A DNA stretch of 40,813 nucleotides from a virus: the IMG/VR virus record IMGVR_UViG_3300032116_018335, positions 1-40,813 of that record; one strand, given 5' to 3'. The translations under genes and the position numbers were made by a program. The notes under the pieces are model-generated. The model saw nothing but the letters and a program-made list of their open reading frames with translations. It did not search any database and had not been told where the DNA came from. Numbering within the stretch: position 1 is the stretch's first letter; every line of letters starts with the position of its first letter. Of the stretch, positions 20,302 through 28,499 are shown in pieces.

Positions 20302-22110
20302 ATGGAAAATAATCAAAATCTTACAGTTTGGCAAAGGCTGACCAAAACATTTGGACCCTATTCATTATTAGGTCAGGACTACCCAACTTATCAATATGAC
20401 AAAACGGAGTTATTAAAAACAACTTCGAAACAACAATACGAAAAAGAAAAATTACAGGCTCAGCAAACTTATTACTTAGCCAATCAGTGGACCAAAATTG
20501 AGAATAATTTATATACTCAAGCCACTTATTATGAACCAACAAGGTTAGCATCGTTTTACGATTTCGAATCAATGGAATATACTCCTGAGATTTCTGCTGC
20601 CCTTGACATCTATGGTGAAGAATCTACAACAGTAAATCAAGATGGTCAAATGGTTCAAATTTATTCTGATTCACAAAGAATAAAATCAATATTGACCGAT
20701 TTATTCAATAACGCTCTTGACATAAACACCAATTTACCGATGTGGACAAGAAATGCTTGTAAATACGGTGATAATTTTGTGTATTTGAAACTTGACCCTG
20801 AAAAGGGTGTCGTTGGTTGTATGCAATTACCTAATATTGAAATCGAAAGATTAGAGATGGGTATGGCGTCCAGAACTTACAATACTGAAGCAGACCCGAG
20901 AAACACTGGTTTGAGATTCAAGTGGAAAGCCCGTGATATGGAGTTTAACTCTTGGGAAATCGCTCACTTTAGATTATTAGGTGATGACAGAAAACTTCCT
21001 TATGGAACATCTATGTTAGAAAAAGCAAGACGTATTTGGAAACAATTAATTTTGGCGGAAGATGCGATGTTAATTTATCGAACATCAAGAGCACCCGAAA
21101 GAAGGATTTTCAAAGTGTTTGTCGGTAATATGGATGACCAAGATGTTGAGGCATATGTAAATCGTGTAGCAAATAAGTTTAAACGCCAACAAGTTGTGGA
21201 CCATAAGACAGGTAATGTGGATATGAGATTTAACCAAATGGCGGTTGACCAAGATTATTTTGTTCCTGTTCGTGACCCAGCACAGGCAAGTCCTATTGAA
21301 ACTTTAGCAGGTGCTCAAAACTTAGCAGAAATTGCCGATATTGAATACATCCAAAAGAAATTATTGACCGCACTTCGTGTTCCAAAAGCGTTCTTAGGTT
21401 TTGAGGAACCTGTTGGTGATGGTAAAAATCTATCATTGATGGATATTCGTTTTGCGAGAACAATAAACAGAATTCAAAAAAGTATGTTGGCAGAAATGAA
21501 TAAAATTGCCATCATACATTTGTTCTTATTAGGTTTCGAAGATGAATTAAGTAATTTTACATTAGGTTTGAATAATTCATCTAAACAAGCTGACTTATTG
21601 GCGGTTGATGTTTGGAAAGAAAAAATGTTATTATATAAAGATGCCGTAACTGCGGTTGAGGGTATTGCACCTGTTTCAGTTTCTTGGGCTAAAAAACATA
21701 TATTAGGATTCTCAGACCAAGAAATACAACTTGATTTACAACAACAAAGAATTGAAAAGGCGGTGGCAGCTGAACTCACGAATACCGCAACTATTATTGT
21801 TCATACAGGTATATTTGATAATGTTGACAAACTATATAGCAAACAAACAGGTGCCACAGAATCAGTTGGGGCCACACCACCTCCACCTCCAGGTGGAGGA
21901 GATATGGGAGGAGCACCACCGCCACCACCGCCGGGTCCTGAACCAGGTGGAGGTGCAGGAGTAACACCAGAATCCAAAAGAAGAGATAATATGAATATAT
22001 TATTGGAAAGTAACGATTTGATAAATGAAGATGACTTTATAGATTTATCAAGAGCAAGAAATTCTTTGGGTGATATTGGAAACGAACTTGATAGAATACT
22101 AAATGACTAA
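20302..22110 (+). CDS. portal protein (T4 gp20-like)
   Basis: A 602-residue portal subunit, which forms the dodecameric ring for DNA entry and starts head assembly. Family features include FYDFESMEYTPEISAALDIYGEES near residue 85, NLPMWTRNACKYGDNFVYLK near 145, the stem and crown region with ILAEDAMLIYRTSRAPERRIFKV, VDHKTGNVDMRFNQMAVDQDYFVPVR, and LAGAQNLAEIADIEYIQKKLLTALRVPKAFLGFEE. The core is comparable to T4 gp20 (524 residues). An added C-terminal tail is proline/glycine-rich (PPPPGGGDMGGAPPPPPPG) and then holds MNILLESNDL, which fits an I/L-x-E cleavage site of the prohead protease. The gene ends just as the next late-promoter motif begins. Confidence 0.95.
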   Translation: MENNQNLTVWQRLTKTFGPYSLLGQDYPTYQYDKTELLKTTSKQQYEKEKLQAQQTYYLANQWTKIENNLYTQATYYEPTRLASFYDFESMEYTPEISAALDIYGEESTTVNQDGQMVQIYSDSQRIKSILTDLFNNALDINTNLPMWTRNACKYGDNFVYLKLDPEKGVVGCMQLPNIEIERLEMGMASRTYNTEADPRNTGLRFKWKARDMEFNSWEIAHFRLLGDDRKLPYGTSMLEKARRIWKQLILAEDAMLIYRTSRAPERRIFKVFVGNMDDQDVEAYVNRVANKFKRQQVVDHKTGNVDMRFNQMAVDQDYFVPVRDPAQASPIETLAGAQNLAEIADIEYIQKKLLTALRVPKAFLGFEEPVGDGKNLSLMDIRFARTINRIQKSMLAEMNKIAIIHLFLLGFEDELSNFTLGLNNSSKQADLLAVDVWKEKMLLYKDAVTAVEGIAPVSVSWAKKHILGFSDQEIQLDLQQQRIEKAVAAELTNTATIIVHTGIFDNVDKLYSKQTGATESVGATPPPPPGGGDMGGAPPPPPPGPEPGGGAGVTPESKRRDNMNILLESNDLINEDDFIDLSRARNSLGDIGNELDRILND

Positions 22111-22117
22111 TATTTAT
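22109..22117 (+). promoter_or_regulatory. AATATTTAT motif, putative phage late promoter
   Basis: Begins in the portal stop codon and ends 16 bases before the ATG at 22134. Confidence 0.45.
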
Positions 22118-22133
22118 TATAAAATATTTGCAA

Positions 22134-22859
22134 ATGAAAATAGGTGTATTAAAATCAAAAGTTGAAAAGCTTCTTTCCGAATCATACGGTAAAGGAACCT
22201 TCAAAGAAGAAATAAAAAATTTCAATAGAAATGTTTTATCAAATAAAAACATATCTAAATTATTTTTTCTTTATGATGAGTTATCAACAAACAAAGGTTA
22301 TGACCAGAAATTGGCAGAAGATTTTGTTTTTGAATCAATCACAATGTTTGAAAACATCTTGAACAAAACTAATAAAAAAGATTTAGAATCTTTGAGAAGA
22401 TGGACAGTTGGTGTAAATTGTCATAATCAATATACTGATATAGATAATTTATTTTACAACTCAAGTGATGTTTTACATTTGGAAAATAAAGTAAGAAGTA
22501 AAAAAGTAATTGTTGAGGGATTGAAAAAAACACCAATCAATGAAAGTAAAGAAACGATTCTATTACCTTTAAGTTCTATGGTAAAAGTTGCAAATAAAAC
22601 TATTGAAGAATTTATATCTAACTTAAACGAATCTGAAAGAAAAGAACTCAATACATTATTAAAAGAAGATGAATCGGTTTTAGTTGGGAAATTCCAAAAC
22701 CTAAAAGATGAAGCAGTAGTTAAATTAGTTGTTGTTTTAGAGGGTGAAACCGACGAATCTGTCAAAAAGACAATTAATGAAACAATAGATAACATCAAAT
22801 CTAAAAAATTTGATAGATTAGAATACTTCAAGTTAAAGAATTTGGTTGATAATATTTAA
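22134..22859 (+). CDS. probable prohead core or internal protein with leader
   Basis: A 241-residue protein; ATG 22134 is used rather than the TTG at 22128. It begins MKIGVLKSKVEKLLSESYGK, a short amphipathic segment followed by a site LSE/S that fits the gp21-type cleavage rule, so it may be processed in the prohead. The rest is helical and charged with K/E/N-rich segments (TIEEFISNLNESERKELNTL, ETDESVKKTINETIDNIKSK). It lies between portal and prohead protease, the place where T4 carries the small core proteins gp67 and gp68. There is no sequence proof of homology, so the role as a core protein is positional inference. Confidence 0.75.
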   Translation: MKIGVLKSKVEKLLSESYGKGTFKEEIKNFNRNVLSNKNISKLFFLYDELSTNKGYDQKLAEDFVFESITMFENILNKTNKKDLESLRRWTVGVNCHNQYTDIDNLFYNSSDVLHLENKVRSKKVIVEGLKKTPINESKETILLPLSSMVKVANKTIEEFISNLNESERKELNTLLKEDESVLVGKFQNLKDEAVVKLVVVLEGETDESVKKTINETIDNIKSKKFDRLEYFKLKNLVDNI

Positions 22860-22928
22860 TTTTTTGACATTTTGACAAACTTTATCTACCTTTTTTTCAG
22901 ATAAATAAACTCCGAAAAAAATGAGAGA

Positions 22929-23381
22929 ATGAAGAAAGGGAAAACCGCTAAACTAAGCGGGTTCAAATCGTCAAAAATTACCTATGGTACGGTAGATTCA
23001 AAAAACTTAAAATCAATTTACATTAACATTCAAACTTGGGTAGAACCAAAAGACGATTTTGAAAATTGGACAAGAATTGTCCTCAATATGTCAAGAGCAA
23101 TCAAACACGTCGTATTCAATTGTCTTGACAAAACTATGTTCGATGAAAAATTCATAGTTGATTTAGATTTACGAACAAGCGGAATTCAATACAAAAAAAG
23201 GTCTTTCACAAATTTAGAAATCAATCTATATCTTTTAGAAGAGATGGATTTCAAATCTACAAAATTAAAAAAATCAATAAAATCTATTGTAAGTTGTATT
23301 CACTCGGATATATTCAGAGGAAACGAATATTTCGATTTTCATTTAAGTAAAAAAGACAAAACTGAACTTGTTGAGGTATAA
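22929..23381 (+). CDS. uncharacterised protein before the prohead protease
   Basis: A 150-residue basic protein, starting MKKGKTAKLSGFKSSKITYG. It shows alternating strands and helices (SIYINIQTWVEPKDDFENWT, FIVDLDLRTSGIQYKKRSF, NLEINLYLLEEMDF) and one cysteine-containing helix (IKSIVSCIHSDIF). No signal peptide, membrane segment or known motif. An out-of-frame ATG at 22921 runs into a stop at once; the ATG at 22929 is the start of the long frame. Its fixed place between the core protein and the protease suggests a morphogenesis role. Upstream, the sequence TTTTTGACATTTTGACAAACTTTATC contains two TTGACA-like words, perhaps a further promoter, but the spacing is not convincing. Confidence 0.75.
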   Translation: MKKGKTAKLSGFKSSKITYGTVDSKNLKSIYINIQTWVEPKDDFENWTRIVLNMSRAIKHVVFNCLDKTMFDEKFIVDLDLRTSGIQYKKRSFTNLEINLYLLEEMDFKSTKLKKSIKSIVSCIHSDIFRGNEYFDFHLSKKDKTELVEV

Positions 23382-23395
23382 ATATAAAGTTTGAG

Positions 23396-23404
23396 GTATT
23401 TATA
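23396..23404 (+). promoter_or_regulatory. GTATTTATA motif, putative phage late promoter
   Basis: Lies 13 bases before the ATG at 23418 of the prohead protease, supporting that start over the in-frame TTG at 23391. Confidence 0.5.
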
Positions 23405-23417
23405 TAAAAATATCGAT

Positions 23418-24146
23418 ATGAACGAACTTAAAATATTGAAACCCTATGAATCAGGGAAAGGAATTCTTATTGAGTATGACGCAGGATATGTATCACCAAA
23501 GGAATTCGGAAATCAAAATATTTTGATGGAATCCAAAAGTTTTATGGACCACAGTAAACCTTTTGAGTTTTATGCGGTTTTACAAAAATATAACACACCA
23601 AATCGTAATGGTAGGATTTACCCTGAGAAAATATTAAAAAGAGAAGCGGAAAATTATAAAAAAATGATTAATAAGGGTGTTTCACTTTCAGAACTTAATC
23701 ACCCTGAATCATCCCTTATCGACTTAGATAGAGTTGCTCACATTATAACAGATATTTGGTGGGATGGAATAATATTAATGGGTAAGTTAAGATTGTTAAC
23801 GTCACCAGGATTCCATGAAAGAGGTATCTGTTCAACTAAAGGAGATTTAGCGGCAAACTACTTAAGACAGGGTGTGACATTAGGTATATCATCAAGAGGT
23901 GTAGGTTCACTAAAAAAAGTTGGTGAACAAAACGAGGTTCAAGATGATTTTGAATTAATTTGTTTTGACTTAGTGTCATCTCCATCAACCCCTGGTGCTT
24001 ATCTTTTTTCTAATCCTGAAGACAGGAATAAATTCGAAGAAAATTTAGAAGAAGAAAAACAAACTCAAAGGGAACGTCACGTAGGACCTGAAGCAAACAA
24101 ATCTTTAGATTTGATGAATCGATTAAATACATACCTAAATAAGTAA
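23418..24146 (+). CDS. prohead core protease (T4 gp21-like)
   Basis: A 242-residue serine protease that matures the head by cutting scaffold, internal and capsid proteins after I/L-x-E. Visible family features: KYNTPNRNGRIYPEKIL near the N terminus, catalytic His95 in SELNHPESS, the strand HIITDIWWDGIILMGKLRLL, and catalytic Ser158 or Ser159 in GVTLGISSRGVGSL, followed by an acidic residue in FDLVSSPSTPGA (Asp194). The layout matches T4 gp21 (ELNHP and GVSSRG there). ATG 23418 is chosen because a late-promoter motif lies just before it. Cleavage sites for this enzyme can be recognised in the capsid protein and in several leader-bearing proteins of this window. Its C-terminal tail is glutamate-rich. 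Confidence 0.95.
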   Translation: MNELKILKPYESGKGILIEYDAGYVSPKEFGNQNILMESKSFMDHSKPFEFYAVLQKYNTPNRNGRIYPEKILKREAENYKKMINKGVSLSELNHPESSLIDLDRVAHIITDIWWDGIILMGKLRLLTSPGFHERGICSTKGDLAANYLRQGVTLGISSRGVGSLKKVGEQNEVQDDFELICFDLVSSPSTPGAYLFSNPEDRNKFEENLEEEKQTQRERHVGPEANKSLDLMNRLNTYLNK

Positions 24147-24195
24147 TCCTTGATTTTATAAAATATTATGATGATATTTTATAAAAAATAAAATT

Positions 24196-24411
24196 ATGGA
24201 CGAAAAATATTTCATTGCAAAACTCTACTACGAATTCCCTGATGAAGAAACTGGTAAAGTAAAAAAAGTTAAAGAGGAAAAACTTGTTAAGGCTTACAAT
24301 CCAACAGATGTTGAAGCTAAGATTACAAAAAGGTATAGTGACCTAACTTGGGATTGGCGAATCACATCAATTGCAGAAAGTAAAATTGACGAAGTAATCG
24401 AAGTTTTGTAA
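24196..24411 (+). CDS. small conserved-looking protein, possibly DUF4494-like
   Basis: A 71-residue protein: MDEKYFIAKLYYEFPDEETG, a basic linker, then LVKAYNPTDVEAKITKRY and a closing WDWRITSIAESKIDEVIEVL. The arrangement (Y-x-V-K/R-Y strand, 'VxAxxxTEAExxI' helix and a final 'xVxxIxxxKIxEVI') recalls a small Bacteroidota family (DUF4494), but this is from memory of the pattern and uncertain. It lies between the prohead protease and the scaffold genes and is followed by a terminator. Cytoplasmic, no known activity. Confidence 0.65.
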   Translation: MDEKYFIAKLYYEFPDEETGKVKKVKEEKLVKAYNPTDVEAKITKRYSDLTWDWRITSIAESKIDEVIEVL

Positions 24412-24439
24412 TATCAGTTACTGAAAATTTTGTATTGTG

Positions 24440-24471
24440 AAGGGAAACTCAAAAGGTTTCCCTTTTTTTAT
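24440..24471 (+). terminator. rho-independent terminator after the small gene
   Basis: AAGGGAAAC pairs with GTTTCCCTT around a 7-base loop, followed by a run of T. It separates the protease unit from the scaffold-capsid unit. Confidence 0.85.
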
Positions 24472-24526
24472 TTTATAAAATAAATGTCACAAAATACCAA
24501 AAACTGAATTTTTTTCAAATGTGTAT

Positions 24527-24535
24527 ATATTTATA
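24527..24535 (+). promoter_or_regulatory. ATATTTATA motif, putative phage late promoter
   Basis: Lies 21 bases before the scaffold ATG at 24557; no further motif precedes the capsid gene, so the two are probably co-transcribed. Confidence 0.5.
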
Positions 24536-24556
24536 TGAAAAAATATACATAAAAAT

Positions 24557-26206
24557 ATGTCAAAAGAAAAAAACTTGGTTGAAGACGCTCTTATCCAAAT
24601 GAGAAATTTGGAAGAGGCCGTAGCCGAAAATGCAAAAGGAATACTTGCTTCTACTATGAAACAAGAAATCAAAGAATTGGTAAAAGAATCTATCGTATCT
24701 GAACAACCTGATGACGAGGAGATTGAAGATGACCCTGAATTATCAGATATTCCTGATGACGAGGGAGATGATGATTCTGAAATGATGGACATGCCTGATG
24801 ATGAGGACGATGAGGACTCTGAAATGATGGACATGCCTGATGATGAAGATGACGATGAAGATTTTGAAATGATGGACATGCCTGATGATGAAGAAGATGT
24901 AATCGACTTTTCAGGAAATGATGATATCAGTGATGAAGATTTATTAACAGTTTTCAAAGCATTAGGACCAGAAGACGGAATCATTGTAAAAAAGGATGAC
25001 AACATCATAAACCTTTCCGACGAGGAAGCAGACCAAGAATATATGATTAGAATGGAGTCAGAAGATGACAAATATATGGAAACATACGAAATGTATGATG
25101 AATACAATGAGTATGATGAGTTTGGTGAATCATTCGACGTAGACGATGAATATTCAATAGGAGAATCAGATTCTTCGGATGACGAAGAATTAAAATCAAT
25201 CATTGATGATATATTTTCAAAGAATGATTCAAATGAATTCAACGATAAATCCGATGAAGAAGTCGTATATGAACTCGAAGTTGATGATTCAGATACAGAA
25301 TTATTCGACGATACTTCAGATGAAACAATTTATGAAGTCGATTTGGATGAAATTGAGGATTCAGATTTATACGAAATGGATTCTGATGAAAGCGATTTAT
25401 ACGAAATGGATTCTGATGAAAGCGATTTATACGAAATGGATTCTGAGTATTTACAAAATGAAGCTATGAAACCTAAAATAGGTAAAGGAGCAAAAATTGG
25501 TAAACCAAAATTTTCATACAAGAAAACATCAGGAGGGTTCAAAGAAGACAAAAAACAAGGAACAAGAGGTGTAGGTATTGGTAAAGGACCAAAATTCGAA
25601 TTCAAAGAAGGTATGAAACAAGAAAAGATGGAAAATCCAAAAACTATAAGTAAAGGAGGAAAACCGTTAGCTACGTTCCATTCTGGAATGTCGAAAGAAG
25701 AAACCAAAGAGGCTGCACGTACACTAGGAAATGGTAAGAGATGGGGTAGAAATAGTTTGAATAAACCTAAAGCGGCTCCTACTCACCTAAGAAAGGAAAG
25801 TTACAATAGAGATATTCAACAAATTCAAGTCCTTCGTGAGAAAAACGAAGAGTATCGTAAAGCACTAAATGTTTTCAGAGACAAACTTAATGAAGTTGCT
25901 GTATTCAATTCGAATTTAGCTTACGCAACAAGATTGTTTACTGAACACTCAACATCTAAACAAGAAAAAATTAACATCTTGAGAAGATTTGATGGTGTAG
26001 AATCCCTTAAAGAATCGAAAAATCTTTATCGTACAATCAAAAGTGAATTAACAAATACAAACAAATCGTCGATAACTGAATCTATTGAAAGAAAGATTGA
26101 AAAATCTCCTTCATCTGGTTCAGCATCGACATTAATCGAATCTAAAACTTATGAGAATCCTCAATTCTTAAGAATGAAAGATATCATGAGTAAGATTATA
26201 AAATAA
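24557..26206 (+). CDS. acidic prohead scaffold protein (T4 gp22-like)
   Basis: A 549-residue protein, directly upstream of the capsid gene and so in the gp22 position. Residues about 1-55 are helical (MRNLEEAVAENAKG, with possible protease sites). Residues about 55-300 are extremely acidic and repetitive: EMMDMPDDED units and three SDLYEMDSDE units. Residues about 300-400 are basic and glycine-rich (KPKIGKGAKIGKPKFSYKK). The C-terminal 150 residues form a coiled coil (IQQIQVLREKNEEYRKALNV, then FRDKLNEVAVFNSNLAYATR), the part most like the major prohead core protein. T4 gp22 is about 269 residues, so this one is doubled in length by the repeat region. It forms the inner core around which the capsid assembles, and is then degraded. 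Confidence 0.8.
   Translation: MSKEKNLVEDALIQMRNLEEAVAENAKGILASTMKQEIKELVKESIVSEQPDDEEIEDDPELSDIPDDEGDDDSEMMDMPDDEDDEDSEMMDMPDDEDDDEDFEMMDMPDDEEDVIDFSGNDDISDEDLLTVFKALGPEDGIIVKKDDNIINLSDEEADQEYMIRMESEDDKYMETYEMYDEYNEYDEFGESFDVDDEYSIGESDSSDDEELKSIIDDIFSKNDSNEFNDKSDEEVVYELEVDDSDTELFDDTSDETIYEVDLDEIEDSDLYEMDSDESDLYEMDSDESDLYEMDSEYLQNEAMKPKIGKGAKIGKPKFSYKKTSGGFKEDKKQGTRGVGIGKGPKFEFKEGMKQEKMENPKTISKGGKPLATFHSGMSKEETKEAARTLGNGKRWGRNSLNKPKAAPTHLRKESYNRDIQQIQVLREKNEEYRKALNVFRDKLNEVAVFNSNLAYATRLFTEHSTSKQEKINILRRFDGVESLKESKNLYRTIKSELTNTNKSSITESIERKIEKSPSSGSASTLIESKTYENPQFLRMKDIMSKIIK
24772..24896 (+). repeat. acidic in-frame repeat in the scaffold gene
   Basis: Three imperfect copies of a unit of about 42-45 bases encode (S/F)EMMDMPDDE followed by further D/E. 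Copies differ at synonymous positions and in the number of Asp/Glu codons. Confidence 0.75.
25364..25446 (+). repeat. 30-base tandem repeat in the scaffold gene
   Basis: Two identical 30-base units (25364-25393, 25394-25423) and a partial third encode SDLYEMDSDE. Identity at the DNA level suggests recent duplication by slippage or recombination. Confidence 0.85.
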
Positions 26207-26232
26207 ACATAAACTTAAAAATTATTCCAAAA

Positions 26233-28044
26233 ATGGGAGCATTATTAGAATCAGGTCTTGTTGGTAACATTGGTCTTAAGCACCTTAAAGTTATCAAAGA
26301 AGATACTATCAACAAATGGGACAGATTAGGGTTCCTTGAAGGCCTACGTGGTCACCTAAAAGAAAATGTTGCGCAGTTGTATGAAAACCAAGCGTCACAT
26401 TTGATTAACGAAGCTTCATCAGAATCTTCAAACGGAGCATTCGAAACGGTTGTATTTCCAATCGTAAGACGTGTTTTCTCTAAATTATTGGCTAACGAAA
26501 TCGTATCGGTTCAGGCTATGAACTTACCAATCGGTAAATTATTCTATTTCGTTCCTAAAATCCAAGGGTATAATGGAGGTTCCGCCTCATCATCAGGAGA
26601 ACATTATGCCCCTGTTGGTTCACCAGGTAACTATCCAGGGGACCCTAACACAGGATACACTGGAGCTGGTGCCTACGCTAAAAATCTTTACGATTTATTT
26701 TATGAAGGTGCTGAAGCGGGTCTTGACCCTCCAGGACTTTTCGACTACTCAAAAGGTCGTTGGTCTGCAATCACAGGTTCAGTTACTACAGTTGCTTGGA
26801 GTGCAACAACAGGAGAATTAGTTGTAAGTGCTTATACAAGTGCTAACTATAGAAAAGTATTAGTTGCAATGTCAGGTTTCTCTAACTCAGGAGCTGGTAA
26901 ATTGATAGGTCCTGATGGTCAAGAAATTGACTCAGAAACATTCTTGTCAGACCTCAAAATTCTTGGTGTAAGTACAAACACAACGACATCTGCTAATGTA
27001 TTGAATCCTTATTTGTTCAGAGTTGTAACTCAAAAATACGGTAAAGGTATAGTACAATATGGTGGAAGCTCATCTACACAATGGCCTAGTACAGGAAATG
27101 GAGGGTCTTATGATGATATTTGCACAGCAAATGGTGTTATTTACTTGGAAGTGGATTTACAAGTACCATCTTGTATTAACTGTGGTTCTGAATCTTTGGA
27201 TGGATACACTGGCTCAACATTCTCGTCATCAACCACCGCGAATACCGCATTCATTGCTGCTTGGAGACGTTACGAAGAGCTTGAATTTGAAGATAAAATT
27301 GGTGAAGTTTCGTTTGACCTTGAATCAGTTACTGTATCAGTTTCTGAAAGAAAACTAAGAGCACAATGGTCACCTGAACTCGCACAAGACGTTGCAGCAT
27401 TCCACAATATCGATGCTGAGGCTGAATTGACAGCGTTGTTGTCAGAACAAGTTGCAGCAGAAATTGACCGTGAAATTCTACGTGACTTACGTAAAGGAGC
27501 GGCTTGGAACTTACGTTGGGATTACAATGGTTGGAAACGTCTGTCTTCAACAGGAACTACTCCATACACTCAAAAAGACTGGAACCAAACATTGATTACC
27601 GCAATCAACCAAATTTCTGCACAAATTCACAAGTCAACTCTTCGTGGTGGTGCTAACTGGATTGTTGTATCTTCTGAGGTTTCTGCGATTTTTGATGACT
27701 TGGAATACTTCCACGTATCAAATGCTTCACCTGAGCAAGACCAATACAACATGGGTATCGAAAGAGTAGGTACATTAGCTGGTCGTTATCAAGTATACCG
27801 TGACCCTTACTTCCCACCAAACACAGTGTTGATTGGTCACAAAGGTACTTCGTTACTTGACACAGGTTACATTTACGCACCGTATGTACCTCTACAATTA
27901 ACTCCAACAATGTACAATCCATTTAACTTTACACCTATCAAAGGTATTATGACACGTTACGCTAAGAAAATGGTTAACAACCGTTTCTACGGACGTATCA
28001 CAGTGGATGGTGTACGTACATTCGACTTGAGAGAATTGAGATAA
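26233..28044 (+). CDS. major capsid protein (T4 gp23-like)
   Basis: A 603-residue shell protein of the HK97 fold. The best match to T4 gp23 is RKLRAQWSPELAQDVAAFHN, then IDAEAELTALLSEQVAAEID and REIL; also VVFPIVRRVFSKLLANEIVSVQAMNLPIGKLF near the start and YIYAPYVPLQLTP near the end. Residues 1-60 are a propeptide: SHLINEASSES fits cleavage after Glu60 (INE/A), as T4 gp23 is cut after Glu65. An insertion between about residues 110 and 330 is glycine/serine/threonine-rich and probably forms a surface domain. Codon choice is visibly less AT-biased than in neighbours, as expected for the most highly made protein. A terminator follows the gene. Confidence 0.97.
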   Translation: MGALLESGLVGNIGLKHLKVIKEDTINKWDRLGFLEGLRGHLKENVAQLYENQASHLINEASSESSNGAFETVVFPIVRRVFSKLLANEIVSVQAMNLPIGKLFYFVPKIQGYNGGSASSSGEHYAPVGSPGNYPGDPNTGYTGAGAYAKNLYDLFYEGAEAGLDPPGLFDYSKGRWSAITGSVTTVAWSATTGELVVSAYTSANYRKVLVAMSGFSNSGAGKLIGPDGQEIDSETFLSDLKILGVSTNTTTSANVLNPYLFRVVTQKYGKGIVQYGGSSSTQWPSTGNGGSYDDICTANGVIYLEVDLQVPSCINCGSESLDGYTGSTFSSSTTANTAFIAAWRRYEELEFEDKIGEVSFDLESVTVSVSERKLRAQWSPELAQDVAAFHNIDAEAELTALLSEQVAAEIDREILRDLRKGAAWNLRWDYNGWKRLSSTGTTPYTQKDWNQTLITAINQISAQIHKSTLRGGANWIVVSSEVSAIFDDLEYFHVSNASPEQDQYNMGIERVGTLAGRYQVYRDPYFPPNTVLIGHKGTSLLDTGYIYAPYVPLQLTPTMYNPFNFTPIKGIMTRYAKKMVNNRFYGRITVDGVRTFDLRELR

Positions 28045-28065
28045 TCAATTTGAAATGTTATAATG

Positions 28066-28096
28066 AAAAGGGACGAGAAATCGTCCCTTTTTTTAT
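28066..28096 (+). terminator. rho-independent terminator after the capsid gene
   Basis: AAAGGGACGA-GAAA-TCGTCCCTTT with a GAAA loop and a following T-run; the stop of the converging gene lies at its edge. Confidence 0.9.
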
Positions 28097-28320
28097 TTAT
28101 TGGGGTTAGAATTTAAAATTCTAATACTTTTAGATACCACCTCTGATTCAACTAAATTGAATGCTCCTCTTTCATATGCAAATTCAACCGCCTGTATTAA
28201 AAATACTGTTGCTAAATTATTATCCATAGAACACAAAAGTGTATCTAACTGAGTGTTATCAGTTATTTCTAACTTCCCAAAAAGATTTGTCAAAATCTGT
28301 ATATTTTTTTCTTCCATCAT
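28093..28320 (-). CDS. small hypothetical protein
   Basis: A 75-residue frame from the ATG at 28320 (a second ATG follows directly; a longer version would start at 28371). It begins MMEEKNIQILTNLFGKLEIT and ends RILNSNPNK. It looks like a mixed helical protein with one cysteine (LLCSMDNN) and no signal peptide or known motif. It overlaps the upstream frame 28259-28450 by about 60 bases in another phase, which is large for this compact genome, so one of the two may be wrong or a frameshift may join them. It converges on the capsid terminator. Confidence 0.55.
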   Translation of the reverse strand: MMEEKNIQILTNLFGKLEITDNTQLDTLLCSMDNNLATVFLIQAVEFAYERGAFNLVESEVVSKSIRILNSNPNK

Positions 28321-28450
28321 TTTTTGTTTTATTTTGTATGAAACAATTATATCCGTCCTCGATACTTTCAAATAAATTATAATTATCTAAAATATTTTTG
28401 TAAAACTCATTTCTGATTTCGGTGGTCCAATCTAAATTTTCATTTTTCAT
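28259..28450 (-). CDS. small hypothetical protein, overlapping the next frame
   Basis: A 63-residue frame beginning MKNENLDWTTEIRNEFYKNI and reaching NLFESIEDGYNCFIQNKTKN, then a lysine-rich tail. The first 45 residues look like a real helical protein in composition. The last 20 lie in the overlap with the following frame and could be out-of-frame translation. No family is recognised. It is divergent from the gene at 28500, sharing a 49-base gap that holds a late-promoter motif pointing away from it. Confidence 0.45.
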   Translation of the reverse strand: MKNENLDWTTEIRNEFYKNILDNYNLFESIEDGYNCFIQNKTKNDGRKKYTDFDKSFWEVRNN

Positions 28451-28467
28451 TGTTTTATATGTTTGAT

Positions 28468-28478
28468 GATATTTATAA
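28468..28478 (+). promoter_or_regulatory. GATATTTATAA motif, putative phage late promoter
   Basis: Reads towards the gene at 28500 with 21 bases between. Confidence 0.5.
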
Positions 28479-28499
28479 TAATACGAAAAATATTTTTTT

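Noticed and set aside
22861-22910. TTGACA-like promoter before the 150-residue gene
   Set aside because: Two TTGACA-type words are present, but no TAnnTTTG or TATTTAT partner at proper spacing.
24487-25242. 251-residue Ser-rich frame on the - strand
   Set aside because: Shadow of the Asp/Glu repeats of the scaffold gene; GAT/GAA codons read backwards as Ser codons.
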